Origin: Prosopocoilus inquinatus
Taxonomy: Eukaryota; Arthropoda; Insecta; Coleoptera; Lucanidae
DNA: 64,000 nucleotides
Assembly: GCA_036172665.1 (NCBI GenBank)
Contig: CM069870.1
Coordinates: forward strand, 66,588,212 to 66,652,211
Direction: 5' to 3'
Below the pieces are notes generated by a model. That model worked only from the letters and a program-made list of their open reading frames with translations. It was not told where the DNA came from and ran no database searches. Below are positions 32,798 through 44,214 of this stretch, piece by piece. Position numbers and translations under genes: made by a program. Every line of letters starts with the position of its first letter. Within the stretch, counting starts at the first letter, position 1.

Positions 32798-34017
32798 ATG
32801 AAACTATGTATTACACTCGTAACAGCAAATAAGTCATTTAAGAAACATTCCTTTCATGATTTATTTGCCCTATAAGGCACTTGTACATACATTAAGTAGT
32901 TATTTTACACTTCGGAATTTGGCGTAATTGGGCTACTTTTTTTTCAAAAAAAAAAAATTGGAAACCCTGTGTCATGTGATTTTGTTTGATGCGCTTTTTT
33001 GGAGATTATAATGTACAATTATTTTTGTTTGTTCCTCTATCAGTTTGATCTCATATTAATCCGGGATTCGTCATTATAAGTGTCATGAGTAGGAAACGGA
33101 ATTATATATTTTGTTCGATTAAATACAAACAAGGCGCCAAACGTATAGCGTTGTAGCGACGCGACGTGTGATGTAGTGATGAGGTTGATTATCTTGTAAG
33201 CTTGTAACTTGCTCAGACTTTTTTTCAATCTTAAAATGCATTTTCTACTGGTGTATAAACTCCGGAATGTTCGATTGAAACACAAACAATTTTAGACAAT
33301 TTATTTAAAAAAAAAAAATATGAGCCAGGACTGGCGGTTAATCACCGACCATCACTTCTTTTTATTATTCTGCGCGCACACACACACAGAAACATAAAAA
33401 TCGAAAAGATCCAGCTTCAGAGAGACGCCACGTCAAATTAGCCAAAGTAGTAAAAATTTATTGCAAAAACAATACTTTCGAAATGACGCCTCCGAACCCA
33501 ATAAAACGCAGATTTTCTAACGACTCGACAATAATTCCCTTGCCAAACGTCGCCGAACGTAACCTCTAAATATAGAAGCTGTTTTAATTCGCTTTCAAAA
33601 GAAAGTCTAATTAATCAAAAGTTTCTCCGCGGTCAGCGGGTCCCCGATGATGCGCCATGCCTTTCAGTGGTGTGTGGAATCATTACAAAAAAAAAAAAAA
33701 GGAGAGAAGGAGTGACACGCGACTTGAAAAGGACCATTCACGTGTATTTTTGGAGACGATTCATTCGCGAAACGGTACAATGTACAATATTCAGCTTCAG
33801 CTTCATTCACTGCTAATGAACGAACCGGTCGAAAGCGATTCAAGTTCACTGTCGCGTTAAGGGTTTAGCACACCAACGCGGAACGGTCAGAACAGGAGCG
33901 ATGCTGACTGCTATACGTATCTTGTGTCTAGCCTAGCTTTGCGCAGTCCCCGCACATTTTGCCTCCTTTGGTAACGATCATTCCAGGCAATCATAAATTA
34001 AATGAAGCCGAGTCTAA
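32798..34017. promoter_or_regulatory. Mostly single-copy; candidate regulatory island 33340-33650
   Basis: The stretch 33340-33650 is GC-richer and unlike the repeats. It includes a (CA)n run, GTCTAATTAATC (homeodomain type) and ATTTATTGCAAAAAC. No open frame reaches recognisable length. The small opposing frames 33657-33860 and 33664-33849 show no motif. Regulatory function is inference only. Confidence 0.2.
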
Positions 34018-34104
34018 AGCCGACTCCGAAGGTTGTATTACTCCGGCGGGGGGATTCGAACCCACGCCGCCGGAGTAATACAACCTTCAGAGTCGGCTAA
34101 GCTA
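34018..34104 (-). ncRNA. tRNA-like Pol III unit built into a 32-bp palindrome
   Basis: The minus strand has a perfect A box, TAGCTTAGCCG (complement of 34094-34104), and a perfect B box, GGTTCGAATCC (complement of 34052-34062), about 42 bp apart. The B box lies in the 17-nt loop (34050-34066) of a 32-bp inverted repeat. Arms 34018-34049 and 34067-34098 contain GGTTGTATTACTCCGGCGG and differ at one G.U-compatible position. This cannot form a normal cloverleaf acceptor stem, so it is more likely a tRNA-derived SINE head or other Pol III RNA than a functional tRNA. Confidence 0.5.
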
Positions 34105-34170
34105 ACCGCTAAGGCACTCGACAGCTTGCTGCTAAACTTATAGCGAGACTTACAAGTGTGTAGTTCCAAT

Positions 34171-34377
34171 GGGCCGTATTCTCATTCCATGATTAAAGTC
34201 GTCTCTAACTAAAGCCGTGAGTAAAGTAAACATAAACGATATAGCTTTATTCGAATTTCATGAGTATGAGAGTGAGAGAGAATTTAATCTCTGTCCATGC
34301 TGATTTAAAGAACCACTAAAGATTATGATTATTAATCGCGGCGTTCCTAAATTAAAGATGAAGTGAGAATACGGGCC
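34171..34377. mobile_element. MITE with GGCCGTATTCTCA termini
   Basis: GGGCCGTATTCTCATTC at the left is complemented by AAGTGAGAATACGGGCC at the right, with CCAAT on both outer sides as possible duplication. About 206 bp, non-coding. Confidence 0.65.
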
Positions 34378-34499
34378 AATGACGCCGCCAATCGTACGAT
34401 CATAATCGTATTCAAATGATTACCTATTTAACAGTTGGTACGATGTACAATTATTTTCATATTGTGATTATTTTTCAGTACAAACACTTTGGTATAAAA

Positions 34500-35050
34500 T
34501 GCTTTTAACAAATGGAAAAGAAAAAAACAAAAGACGATCGTTAACATTCACGGAGGAAAGAAACACAGGAGGAAAAAAACGGAAACAATCAGAAACAGAA
34601 AAGAAATGTGAAAGACATTCTTGGCGATCAGGAAACAGAATAACAAAAATAATGTAGGCAAAAAATACGATAACAGTAAAATTCCTGAAAGAAGTAAGAG
34701 TAGAAGGTGCACAAATGACGATCGTAATATGAAACTAAAACTCAAAAAAAAAAATTAATTAACAACAGACATTCCAAACTTAATGCTAATCGGAAATTCC
34801 CAAAGAAAAAAAGAGAGGAAGGAAAACACAAACCGCAACATTTACGAAAGCAAAAAAAAACGTAAAAATTGAAAATAAATCTCTGGTTTCAAAATCGAAA
34901 TGGAAAAAATTAAAAATGTTTAAAAAAAACGAAAAACATCGACGTTGGCAATCAAGAGCGCCAAAACAAAATAATCAGAAAAAATTCGAAATAAAGTAAG
35001 AAAAGCAAAAAATATTTAATGTCGTAAAAAGAATTACAGTTTTCTGTACA
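34500..35050 (+). repeat. A-rich repeat related to the 345-bp array
   Basis: ACAAAAGACGATCG at 34527-34540, together with AACATTTACG and similar blocks, is shared with the array at 45.9-48.3 kb. The plus strand is strongly A-rich. Antisense short frames (34548-34745) are composition artefacts. Confidence 0.45.
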
Positions 35051-35079
35051 TTTTCTTTCTCCAAAAATTGTACTGTTTA

Positions 35080-36180
35080 AATGCGGCTTCAAAGGTGACA
35101 CTTAAAAAATCCACCGAACTCGATCCAACTATTGAACTCAACTCTATTTAATCACAAGCAAGCAAAAAGTTTAAAACAAAAAAATTAAAATTCGATTCAA
35201 TCCATGTAAAAAACTAAGAAAAAATAGTAAAAAAAAAACTAAAATGTGAAAATATAGCTCAATAAATTTCAAGGTCAATGTTACTCAACTGAACTTAACC
35301 TGACCGTATTTAATTGAAGCAAAACATTTAGAATGCAAAAAATTGAAAGTAAAAAATGTAAAATATTAACAAACGATTAAGGCGAAGTTCGACCAACCAA
35401 ATTCAACCCAACAGCTGAACTCGATTCTATTCAACCCAAGCAAAAAATAAATTAAAATAAAAAAAAAACAATAAGAAAATTGAAGTAAAAGAATTAAATA
35501 AAAAAAATTTTCGATGTCAACCCAACCTAACTGCACTCTATACAAGTAAAAAATTTAAAACGAGTATTAAAGAAAATTAAAAGTAAAAAACATTAAAATT
35601 CGTAAATTGATTAAAACGAATCACAAGGACAACTGAACTCACGCAATTTCTATCATATTGCACTCCATTCTACACAAGTAAATAATAAATAAATACTTAA
35701 ATTTACTTTAAAAAATTAAAAATGTATCCAAACCAATTGACATCAACCTAACTTCATCTAACACAAGCAGAAGAATAAAAGTTGTTTTAATCTGAAACTG
35801 GACAGAATTATGATTGGAAATACACTCAGCGTTTCGCTATTGACGAAGCTGTTAATCAATAGCGAAACGTTGAGTGTATTTCCAATCATAATTCTGTCCG
35901 GCTTAAAATTAAAACAACTTTTTACTTAAAAATTAAAAGTATTAAAAAAATGTTAAAAATCCAACTCAACTAAAAATTGAATTAAAAATTAAAAATTAGT
36001 TAAAACGGAGCTCAATCAATCTCAACGTCAACATAACCCAACCTAGTTCTACTCAACGCAAGCAAAAATTAAAAATAAATAAAAATAAGAAATTAAAAAA
36101 TCCGTTAAACGCCTAATTTAATTTTTCCGTATTTTAGAATTGTAACCCACAGCTAAATAAAATTAAAAAAAAATTAATTC
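35080..36180 (-). repeat. Degenerate satellite array, ~130-150-bp units
   Basis: Units of the form CAACTCAACC...ACTCAACACAAGCAAAAATTAAA recur at about 35125, 35295, 35395, 35520, 35640, 35740 and 36030. They are the complement of the array at 55370-56500 (GGTTGGGTTATGTTGACGTT units). Flank AGACAGTGTTACCAACC (complement of about 36228) matches the flank of the other array at 55243. Confidence 0.7.
35778..35915 (+). mobile_element. Hairpin retroelement copy inside the satellite array
   Basis: Inverted arms contain GGACAGAATTATGATTGGAA and its complement, converging on GACGAAGCTGTTAATCAATAGCGAAACG. Same family as 29565-29770 and 52162-52531, but the long asymmetric end is missing. Its hammerhead core has U in place of the first C. 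Confidence 0.65.
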
Positions 36181-36259
36181 GGCCATAGAGAGAATTTCCA
36201 AAAGTAACTTGTTTGGCGAAAAATCCCCACGGTTGGTAACACTGTCTAAAACAGTCTAA

Positions 36260-39140
36260 AATCGCATGCGAAATTTTCTTATGATAGTGACGAGTTACTT
36301 TCGATAGCAATCATTTAAACTGGTTCAAAGCTAAGCAAAAATTTGTCAAAATTTTCAAAAAAAAATAATTGTAATGGAATAGGTAAGATGGTAAGTTCGA
36401 AAGATAATGAAGAAAAACAAACGGCGATCGTAAATTTAATAAAAGAAAACAAACAGGAAAGCAAATGTGGTAAACATGATGATTAACAAAAGAAAAAGAA
36501 GTAATTTCAGAGAGCATGAACAAAATATACTGAAGAAATTTAAAAAAAAATTATCCCATTTACCGGAAACATTCTTTCAAATGGTAACAGCTAACGAATC
36601 AAAAAAAATATATTTTTTTTTAATTATGTAATGTAATACAAAAATAATGAAAAAGATAAATAAAATAAATACAAAAAAAGGTTAATAATAAAAGCAACTA
36701 ATAAAATTATGAAAAAAAAATAAAAACAAAAAGCATTCAATAATAAAAAAATATTTTTTAATGTATGTAGTTACGTTTAACCAACAGTAACAGAAATACT
36801 TTATTATTTTTATTAAGAAATAGTTAATTTAAAAAGGATAATTAAAAAGTGTATTTGAGGACGAATTTCAAACACAGAAACTATCGATAAACAAACGACG
36901 ATTGTAAAAGAAAAATATTTGAGCGCGAATTTCAAATTAAGAAATAGCTCCATAAGCAAATTCATTTTTACTTATTATTGTTATTAATATTATTAGGAAC
37001 ATCAAATCGGTTTTATACGGTTCGTACCTTCAAAATGCGATTTCTTTCCTAAACAAATTCAAAGTTTAAAAATTTGTGTCTTGGCGACACTGACTTAGCA
37101 TCTAGCGTCGTTCGCGCATCGCTCCGGTTCCCGCCGACCCGCATTAGTATGTCGAACGCATTCTTAAGCAAATGTATTTATGATAAAAAAGAAAAAAATT
37201 AACGAATAAAAATAATAATAAAAAAAAACTCGCATACACAGACGCCCATAAACAGGTCGCTTAAATCAACTTTTTACAAAACGTGCGGAATGAGACTCGT
37301 CTCATTTACAAGTTACAATAAAAAAGTAACGGTGAAATTTATTATGTTGCAGCGAGCAGCCTTGGGTTCGTGTTTTTAAAAAACAAATTAGCGTAAATAT
37401 TGTTGGCGATTTTCGTGGGATTTCCTACATTAACAACTAAGTACCTACTTACAATTTATAACAACGAAACCATTTACAAAAAAAATGAAACAATAAAAGT
37501 AGTGAATAAGAAATCTGATTCCCTAATTTAAAAATCCGACGAACAAATCCGAGGGGAAAGCACGAAAAAATTAGATTAGATTTTGTATGATCGAAATAAA
37601 TTTAAAATATTTTTTTATCTACATACGTCACACGCAAGGTAAGTTATGCTTGAAATATGGTCGGCCAAAATAATTTTTTTTCGGACGGAAATAAACTGGA
37701 AAAAATTAGCAGGCGTTTCTGTCTATTAATAAAGCAGATTTGTCACCGGTTTTATTAAATATTTTATTCATGAGATCGAATTCAAAAAAGTACTATTTTT
37801 CATTTAATTCAAAGTAAAAAAAAAGTAAGTAATAAGTAACTGTATATTTACAAACAGTATTTCAAATACTTATTTTAGTGGTGTAGTGTTTGGAGACGCA
37901 CTGTACATATATACAAGGGCAAAGTGACTTAAAGGGCGCCACATTTAATTTATCACTAATCACTAGAGATCGGAATCACATATTTTGACGGCTTCAAAAA
38001 TAGACTGAGTGGTTTGTTTATGAAAAAGAAATGAAATTATTTTTGATTCGTTTTTAATGCGCAGTCCTTTTCTAAATAATTTGGGGAGCGCACTGATTAT
38101 TTTATAATATATTTTTTATAATAATGATAACAGTTTTATTTCACGTGTGCGTGAACGGATGTCATGGTAAAGGATTGGAAGATTGGAAAACAAGCTCACC
38201 AGATAATAACATTTAAAAGCAAAAAGGGAAATTTTTAAATCAGCTATAAATAAATTTTTGATCTATGTAAATGTGCCTTAATTTATCTAAACAAGCTACG
38301 TTTAAATTTTTATTCCTCAAATAAACCAGTTGGTCTGTAAAACAAGATCTACAAATTAATACTAACACAGCAACAGAATTATTGAATATGAGCATAACAA
38401 ACTTCTAAATTATATTTCAAAATACTGACGGAGCATCTTTTTTTCTAATTGATCTGTTATTTTAACTAATGTGTTGTTTAATATTGATTTATAAATAAGT
38501 AAGTACACTTTTGTCGATATTAAAGTAACAGCCTAAATATTATTTGAGTTTTTCGATGCAACTGTTACAGAAAATGCAATGTATACTTGTCGATTCGTTA
38601 GAATCACTGGCCTTTGAAAATGATTGAATTATTGAGTGATTATTTAAAAATAAGACATTTAAATATGGAGTAACCTGTCCACCTTTATTACTTAGTAAAA
38701 CTTATTATTTGATATTCAAAATATATCGTTCATTGGGCAACCCAAAATAGAAAAAAAACATCAAAGACCATTTATTAATTGCTTGTTTTATATTTTTTTA
38801 ATATTAATATTTTTTTTAATAAATTTCAAATGCCCAAACTGTTTTAGAAGTGCTCAGTTACATTAATCGTTGATGAAAAAGGAAAAAAAGTTTCGATCGT
38901 TTGGATTTGATTCATGGTTCATGTAGAAAAGCGTAGCCAGTATTTTAGAGGACACTTTCAATTTTTTTGTGTACTGAAATCATGATATTTAGAAATTCGA
39001 TTAAATACAAAAAAAACAATACATAAGTTCTTTAATAGAACGTAGATTCCTGCTTATCATTAATACAATTTTTTAACTACGCTTTATAGATTATGAGGCT
39101 ATATCTTTAATTGTTTGTGCAGTGGGCTCTTGGTGAAACA
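36260..39140. other. AT-rich sequence, no gene recognised
   Basis: Segments 36310-36530 and 36860-36960 again resemble the 345-bp repeat (AACAAACGGCGATCG, ACAAACGACGATTG). A short GC-rich patch lies at 37080-37170. The rest shows neither repeats nor open frames worth naming. Confidence 0.5.
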
Positions 39141-39146
39141 TTATGA

Positions 39147-39234
39147 ATAAATTGCAGTAAAAGAAAACACTTGTATTTAACTGTTAAATTCGTGAAACAG
39201 TTAAATACAAGTGTTTTCTTTTACTACAATTTAT
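39147..39234. repeat. Palindrome with ~38-bp arms
   Basis: GTAAAAGAAAACACTTGTAT (about 39157) is complemented by ATACAAGTGTTTTCTTTTAC (about 39205). One arm mismatch (GCAGT/ACTAC side) and a 10-nt loop. Flanked by TATGAGGCTATAT at about 39093 and 39233. Confidence 0.8.
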
Positions 39235-39651
39235 GAGGCTATATTTAAATTTTCGCAATTTTAAACGATGTCATTTTCAGTCACACTAAAAAATGCTCAC
39301 TCAATCTGTTTTGCTTATATTTGGTTCTCCAACATGCACAAACTATTGGAGCAATTTTGATTGATAAAAATTTTCCAAAAAATTTTTGTTGCAAATCATT
39401 TTTGATTGCAGTGAATCACTCGTTCAGCCTCTGTACTGTTATTTCAGCTCTGTTTGTTATAATCGAGATCGTAGTACGTCGCTGTTGTTTAAACTATTCA
39501 AAAAATTTTCCCCATATGGAGCGGTCATTGTACAGGGTGTTCCACTTGGGGCGATTTCGATAATACCTCTCTAATTACTCCTTTTACATAAAAAAGTTTC
39601 AATTCAAAGTTACTTCGTTTCATGTGAAACATATTTTAAAATTAGTTTGGC

Positions 39652-40673
39652 GTATACAGCGTGTTCCGTTTGGTTATCACTTCGTTATTTTAAAAGAAAC
39701 ATTCTATATATGTGTCACATATAGGATCTAATCCAAACCATTTTCGCGTTATACAACTTTTTTTTAATTGTCGCGGCTGCAGCACTTCAAACAAATGCAA
39801 ATATGTTCTGAAGAAGTGACCTTAGAGACTGGTGGTTTTCTGCAAAAGTTTGACCTTGAAATGCTTTTCCAATAGTCTTAGGGTAAATATAAATAAACAG
39901 TTCGTTTGCTCTGTAAACACAGCAACTAGCAAATGTCACAATATTTTCTGTATTTTTAAAAATCGTAAAGAAAAATCTGAACACTGTTAAAACTGTTAAC
40001 AACAGATATCGACAACCCCACATTATTGAAAATTAGAATTAAATAGCTCATCTGCTAACGGTAAAAGATATATCAACGATCTAATTAGGAAAAACTGGTA
40101 ACTCCATTTTTTGCAACTGTAGGGAAACAGGGGAAAAACTGTTTTCCTTCCTTTGCAGGTTTTGAAATTAAACAAACGTTAATGTTTATCGGTATTCAAT
40201 ATTTGTTTCTTTAAAAAGATTTAATAATTTTGCAATTTTCGAAGGCAAGTCGCTACTACGCTTACGTAAGGAAAATGAGTTACGAGTTTTTCTAATTATT
40301 AGACCGACGATATGGCATTCCATTAAAAAAATTAATTATCGTAGTTTGAATATTTTCAAGTTTATTAATTTTTTTTTGTGCGAATTTACGTTACTTGAAA
40401 TTTTTTTTGTCGGAATAACTGAAAAAGCATTTTTGTTTTGAAATGCTTTTTCTACAAAAACACCATAAGTCTCTAACGTCTTTTGTTCGGAAGATATTTG
40501 CATTTATTCGAAGTAATGCAACAGCGATATTTTTTTTTTAAGTTGAATAATGCGAAAACAGTTTGGACCCTATTAATATTACAGAAAATTCAGCCCGGTC
40601 TCCGAAAATGCTGATCCATGTAAAATAATGAAGTCACATAACGGACAGACCAAACGGGACACTCTGTATACAA
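39652..40673. mobile_element. TACAGNGTGT-type TIR element
   Basis: The left end GTATACAGCGTGTTCCGTTTGGT and right end ACCAAACGGGACACTCTGTATAC are inverted repeats (described here by their ends at 39652 and 40673). TA flanks. The interior shows no transposase. The minus frame 39787-40023 has no recognised domain. A further TACAGGGTGTTCCACTTGGG end lies just left, at 39532. Confidence 0.6.
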
Positions 40674-41514
40674 GGTGATCAAAGTTACTGCCGCACTATT
40701 GCTAATTTCGTTATTATTGGAGCTACGAAGTCGTTCAAATTAGTAAAAATGAACCGTTTCTACTCGGGAGAAAATGGTGATTTCAAAAAAAAAACAATTG
40801 CGTCTCGCATTCTCAAAATACTTGTCTATGTAATATTATCTTTAATGGAACACCCTGTATTTTTTATTGGCAAATGAAAGAACATAAAATTCTAATGAAC
40901 AGATAACACGGGGATATCTTACGATAACTTTTTGACCTGACATTGCAGTAGGATAGACAAATTGAAGCGGGATTTGCTCCTAATAAGTCCCCCATGCAAG
41001 GCGGCCATGCTTGCTGTCAAAGCATAATGAAAGTTTTGAAAAAAAATTTGTGCAAATCGTTTTTGATTGCAGTGAAAACATCGAGCAGCCTCTGTACAGC
41101 TGTTTCAGGCCTGCTTGGGGCAAATCCCGCTTCAATTTGTCTATCCTACTGCAATGTCAGGTCAAAAAGTGATCGTAAGATGTCGCTGTGTTATCTGTTC
41201 ATCACTATTACATCGCATTTGCGAATAAATTGGACAAGTCGTTTTTGGTGTGCAGTGGGAATGTCGAGCTACGTCTCTGCTGATGAAGCCCCAAGCAGAG
41301 CTGAAACAGCTATACAGAGGCTGCACGATGTTTTCACTGCAATCAAAAACGATTTGCACAATTTTGTTTTTCATAAAATTCTAACTACAAATCATTCTTT
41401 ACTATTTCACACTTAAACGAATAATAAAGGAGTTACTGCGGTATTTGTAGTCATCACTTACAAAAAAAAAAATTCATTCAAATCGGCTAAATTGCAACAG
41501 GGTGTCGCATTGTA

Positions 41515-41550
41515 GCGATTTCGGCCCTAACTGCGGCCTCATCAGCAGAA
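41515..41550 (-). ncRNA. Hammerhead-like motif, second family
   Basis: The complement of 41518-41545 gives CUGAUGA, GGCC-GCAGUUAG-GGCC (stem II) and GAAAU. Stem III can form as UCGC-loop-GCGA, better than in the 7648-7675 copy, but the closing A15.1 pair is missing. Confidence 0.4.
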
Positions 41551-42009
41551 GAGCAGTTTGAAAATTCCATCGTAATCTAACCTATCCGGCTTTCTTACGT
41601 ATTCACAGCGCTTAATTTATTGCAAACTACAGTTTAGTCTTGTAAGCTATGACTCACATGTCAATGCGGACACAATTAGCATGTCATTGTATCATTTTTA
41701 AGTCAGCTTCAAGTTAGTTAGACGAGGTTCTTAAGCATACTTTGTTTGGCTATTTCGGCACTAATTGGAGCAAATGTGATTAAATGTTGTAGCAAATATC
41801 TTTGTTATTCGTCTTAAGGTGAATAGTAAATTAATAAAAATACACAAATAGTATACAATAGTACACAACAGCATCGTCGTTACGTTATTATCGTTCAGTT
41901 AAAGGTCAAAATCCGATCCCACAATATTACGGTTTAAGCTGTGCTTTGCAGTTGAACACGCAAGTCGGTAGGATCGGTCAAATTAGGGTAGAATTCTCGA
42001 ACTGCTCTT

Positions 42010-42045
42010 CTGCTGACGAAGTCTCAATTAGGGCGGAAATATCTA
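42010..42045 (+). ncRNA. Hammerhead-like motif, second family, degenerate
   Basis: CUGACGA at 42013-42019, then GUC-UCAAUUAG-GGC and GGAAAU. Inverted with respect to the 41518 copy, as expected from the foldback arms. Confidence 0.3.
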
Positions 42046-42751
42046 TGAGTACCCTATAGCAATTTAGCCGATTTATAGCAAATTTCTAATTGAATTTTTC
42101 TTTTTGTAAAAGATAAATACAAGTATCTCAATAACTCCTTTATTATTGTTTTAATTGAGAAACAGTAAAGAATGATTTGTATTTAGAATTTATTGTTCTT
42201 TCATATGCCACTAAAAATACAGCTGTTCTATTAACTTTCATTTGAAACATTTTTTTTTGTAAAATCAGTAACTAGAGAGATATGAAGTAATCCGCCTGTA
42301 CATGTTTATGTAGTGCCAGTCTGAAGTTCTTTCCTCCTGCCCCCCCCCCCCCCAATCCCATTAATTTTGGAACTAAATAAGACAGAAAGTTCAGATAAAA
42401 ATCAAATCAAAGTAGATAAAAATATTAATTCTTGAGATAAAATACTTTGGAATATCTGCTAGGTGGCGCTGCGCGAAGTATGAAGTTTAAAATTTTAAAT
42501 GGCATGGTGGCTTAAGTGACCTATAATTTTGAAGGAGCTTTAAAGAGCTACGTTCAATGACGCTGTTAGTTTTAGCAATCTTTATTTATTTTTGAGTTAA
42601 TGACAAAAAAAATTTCTATTAAATATCGGATATATTTTTTATAAAAAATCACTATTTTTCGTAGGCTTATAAATATTAAAACAAATAAAAATCTATCACT
42701 TCAAATCGAAAACACTAAATTGATAAAAGGCTGCGCGCACTATGAACTTCA

Positions 42752-42889
42752 TGGTCAGTTGCACCAAACACTTAAGCCGAGCTTAACTTTAAGAACTGCT
42801 TATAATGTGACGTTTGAGGTTACGCAACATACAGTAAATCACATTCTAAGCGGTGCTTAAAGTTAAACTCGGCTCAACTGTTTGGTGCC
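42752..42889. mobile_element. GGTTGCACCAAACACTT MITE, copy 1
   Basis: TGGTCAGTTGCACCAAACAC at the left; the right end CTGTTTGGTGCCA is shortened. The interior, including ACTGCTTATAATGTGAC and CTAAGCGGTGCTTAAA, matches the copy at 58504-58649. Confidence 0.75.
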
Positions 42890-43251
42890 ATAAATCTTTT
42901 TAAAGGAATTTAACTTCTACATTTAACGGCGTTATCAGTTGTCAGTTTGAAGCATTTGTTTTTAAATTTGTAATTTTTTATGACGGCAATCAACAATTTT
43001 TCTTTTTTGTTGATGTTTATTTCAATTCATTTTGACAATTATCTTTGGTTTGAAGTGATAAATTCTAATTTTCTTTTTCAGTATTTATAAGCGCACTAAC
43101 TCAAAAAATAAATGGAGGCCGTTAAAAACTGACAGCACCAATGGATGTAGCATTAAAGTTCCTTCCACCATCTATTTAAAAAACTTGTAGTGCATAGTGC
43201 GCGCAGCGCTGCCTAGCAGTTATACTAAAGTAATTTTATCTGAAGAATTAG

Positions 43252-43470
43252 TATTTTTTTACTACTTTGATTTGCTTTTTGTCTGAATTTTCTATCTTAT
43301 TTGGTTCCAAAATTAATAGGGTGGGTGGGGGGTAAAAACTTTAGGGACGTGTTCCTAAAAACTTTAGGGACGTGTTCCTAAAGTTTTTACCCCCCACCCA
43401 CCCTATTAATTTTGGAACCAAATAAGATAGAAAATTCAGAAAAAAAGCAAATCAAAGTAGTAAAAAAATA
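43252..43470. repeat. Near-perfect palindrome, ~100-bp arms
   Basis: The left arm from TTTTACTACTTTGATTTGC to GGGTGGGGGGTAAAAACTTT is complemented almost without mismatch up to 43470. The centre (about 43361) consists of two overlapping copies of ACTTTAGGGACGTGTTCCTA. The arms are more similar than those of other foldbacks here, indicating a recent origin or an assembly fold-back artefact. Confidence 0.85.
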
Positions 43471-43472
43471 TC

Positions 43473-43616
43473 ATATCAAAATACAGGCCGCTACTTTACG
43501 GACGTGTTTTCTAGATCAAAATAAAGAAAAAAGTTCATGTAGTGCTAACATGAACTTTTTTCTTTATTTTGATCTAGAAAACACGTCCGTAAAGTAGCGG
43601 CCTGTATTTTTGATAT
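43473..43616. repeat. Perfect palindrome, ~65-bp arms, 7-nt loop
   Basis: CAGGCCGCTACTTTACGGAC to AAAAGTTCATGT (ending 43540), then loop AGTGCTA (43541-43547), then the exact complement. One extra T occurs near the outer end. It directly follows the preceding palindrome. The frame 43412-43597 is a shadow. Confidence 0.9.
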
Positions 43617-44040
43617 GCCCTGTATGTTAAGCAATAATTCCATCAAAATGTGTTAATACGGCTTTGATTGTAATTTATTTATTTCTCAAACGCAAAATCC
43701 TGAATGGCCTGCTAAAAATAAATAAATAAATAAATTACTCACCCCTCTGCTACCTAAACACCATATCGACGTGGAACTGTGGAACAATATGCACATTTAA
43801 TAAATTAAATTAAGAAAAACTATGGTTTTACTCACCCTACCGTTTTACGAAGCGTGCAGTTCTAGTGCCGAAAACCCCCTCGATCAGCAACCACAACACA
43901 CACACACACTAAAAAGAAAAAAGTAATTAGAAAAATTGTAAAGTCTCGATAAATTAACAAAATAATAAAAAGCTTAATTTGCTGAAACACTAAGTAGACA
44001 CATTATAAACAATTTTCAATAAATCAAACGTAAAAGAAAG

Positions 44041-44214
44041 TTGAACATATAAAATAGCGACATCTTACTATCGCTTTTTGACCTAACATTGCAATGTTAA
44101 GAATGATGAACATATAAAATAGCGACATCTTACTATCGCTTTTTGACCTAACATTGCAATGTTAGGTCAAAAAGCGATAGTAAGATGTCGCTATTTTATA
44201 TGTTCATCATTCTT
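44041..44214. repeat. 116-bp perfect palindrome plus direct copy
   Basis: 44099-44156 and 44157-44214 are exact complements with no spacer (centre TTGCAA). The arm includes AGCGACATCTTACTATCGCT. A direct copy of the left arm sits just before it (about 44041-44098). The same sequence, diverged, is at 40897-40960, 41150-41205 and 61425-61460. Confidence 0.9.

Larger units (their letters stand above)
40674..42295. mobile_element. Composite foldback region with nested palindromes
   Basis: The block 41370-41560 returns inverted at about 41960-42200 (AATAATAAAGGAGTTA and CAGCAGAAGAGCAGTT are shared). Inside lie two further nested inverted repeats. GACCTGACATTGCAGTAGGA (about 40939) pairs with about 41145-41165, and AATCGTTTTTGATTGCAGTG (about 41056) pairs with about 41335-41355. 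Related sequence is at 7320-7850, 44041-44380 and 61420-61460. The 140-codon frame 40994-41416 reads through these palindromes and is not a gene. Confidence 0.65.
42340..43470. mobile_element. Foldback element with nested MITE
   Basis: The left arm (about 42340-42475) has TTAATTTTGGAACTAAATAAG, AATCAAATCAAAGTAG and GGTGGCGCTGCGCG-like blocks (each described by position). The right arm (about 43199-43340) is the complement. A run of 14 C at 42340-42353 corresponds to the C-rich ends CACCCACCC. A hairpin MITE lies in the middle (42752-42889). No coding capacity. Confidence 0.65.

Noticed and set aside
40994..41416. 140-codon plus-strand frame
   Set aside because: It reads through both arms of nested palindromes that occur elsewhere in the window in both orientations. 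The peptide similarity to 44235-44485 frames reflects repeat DNA.
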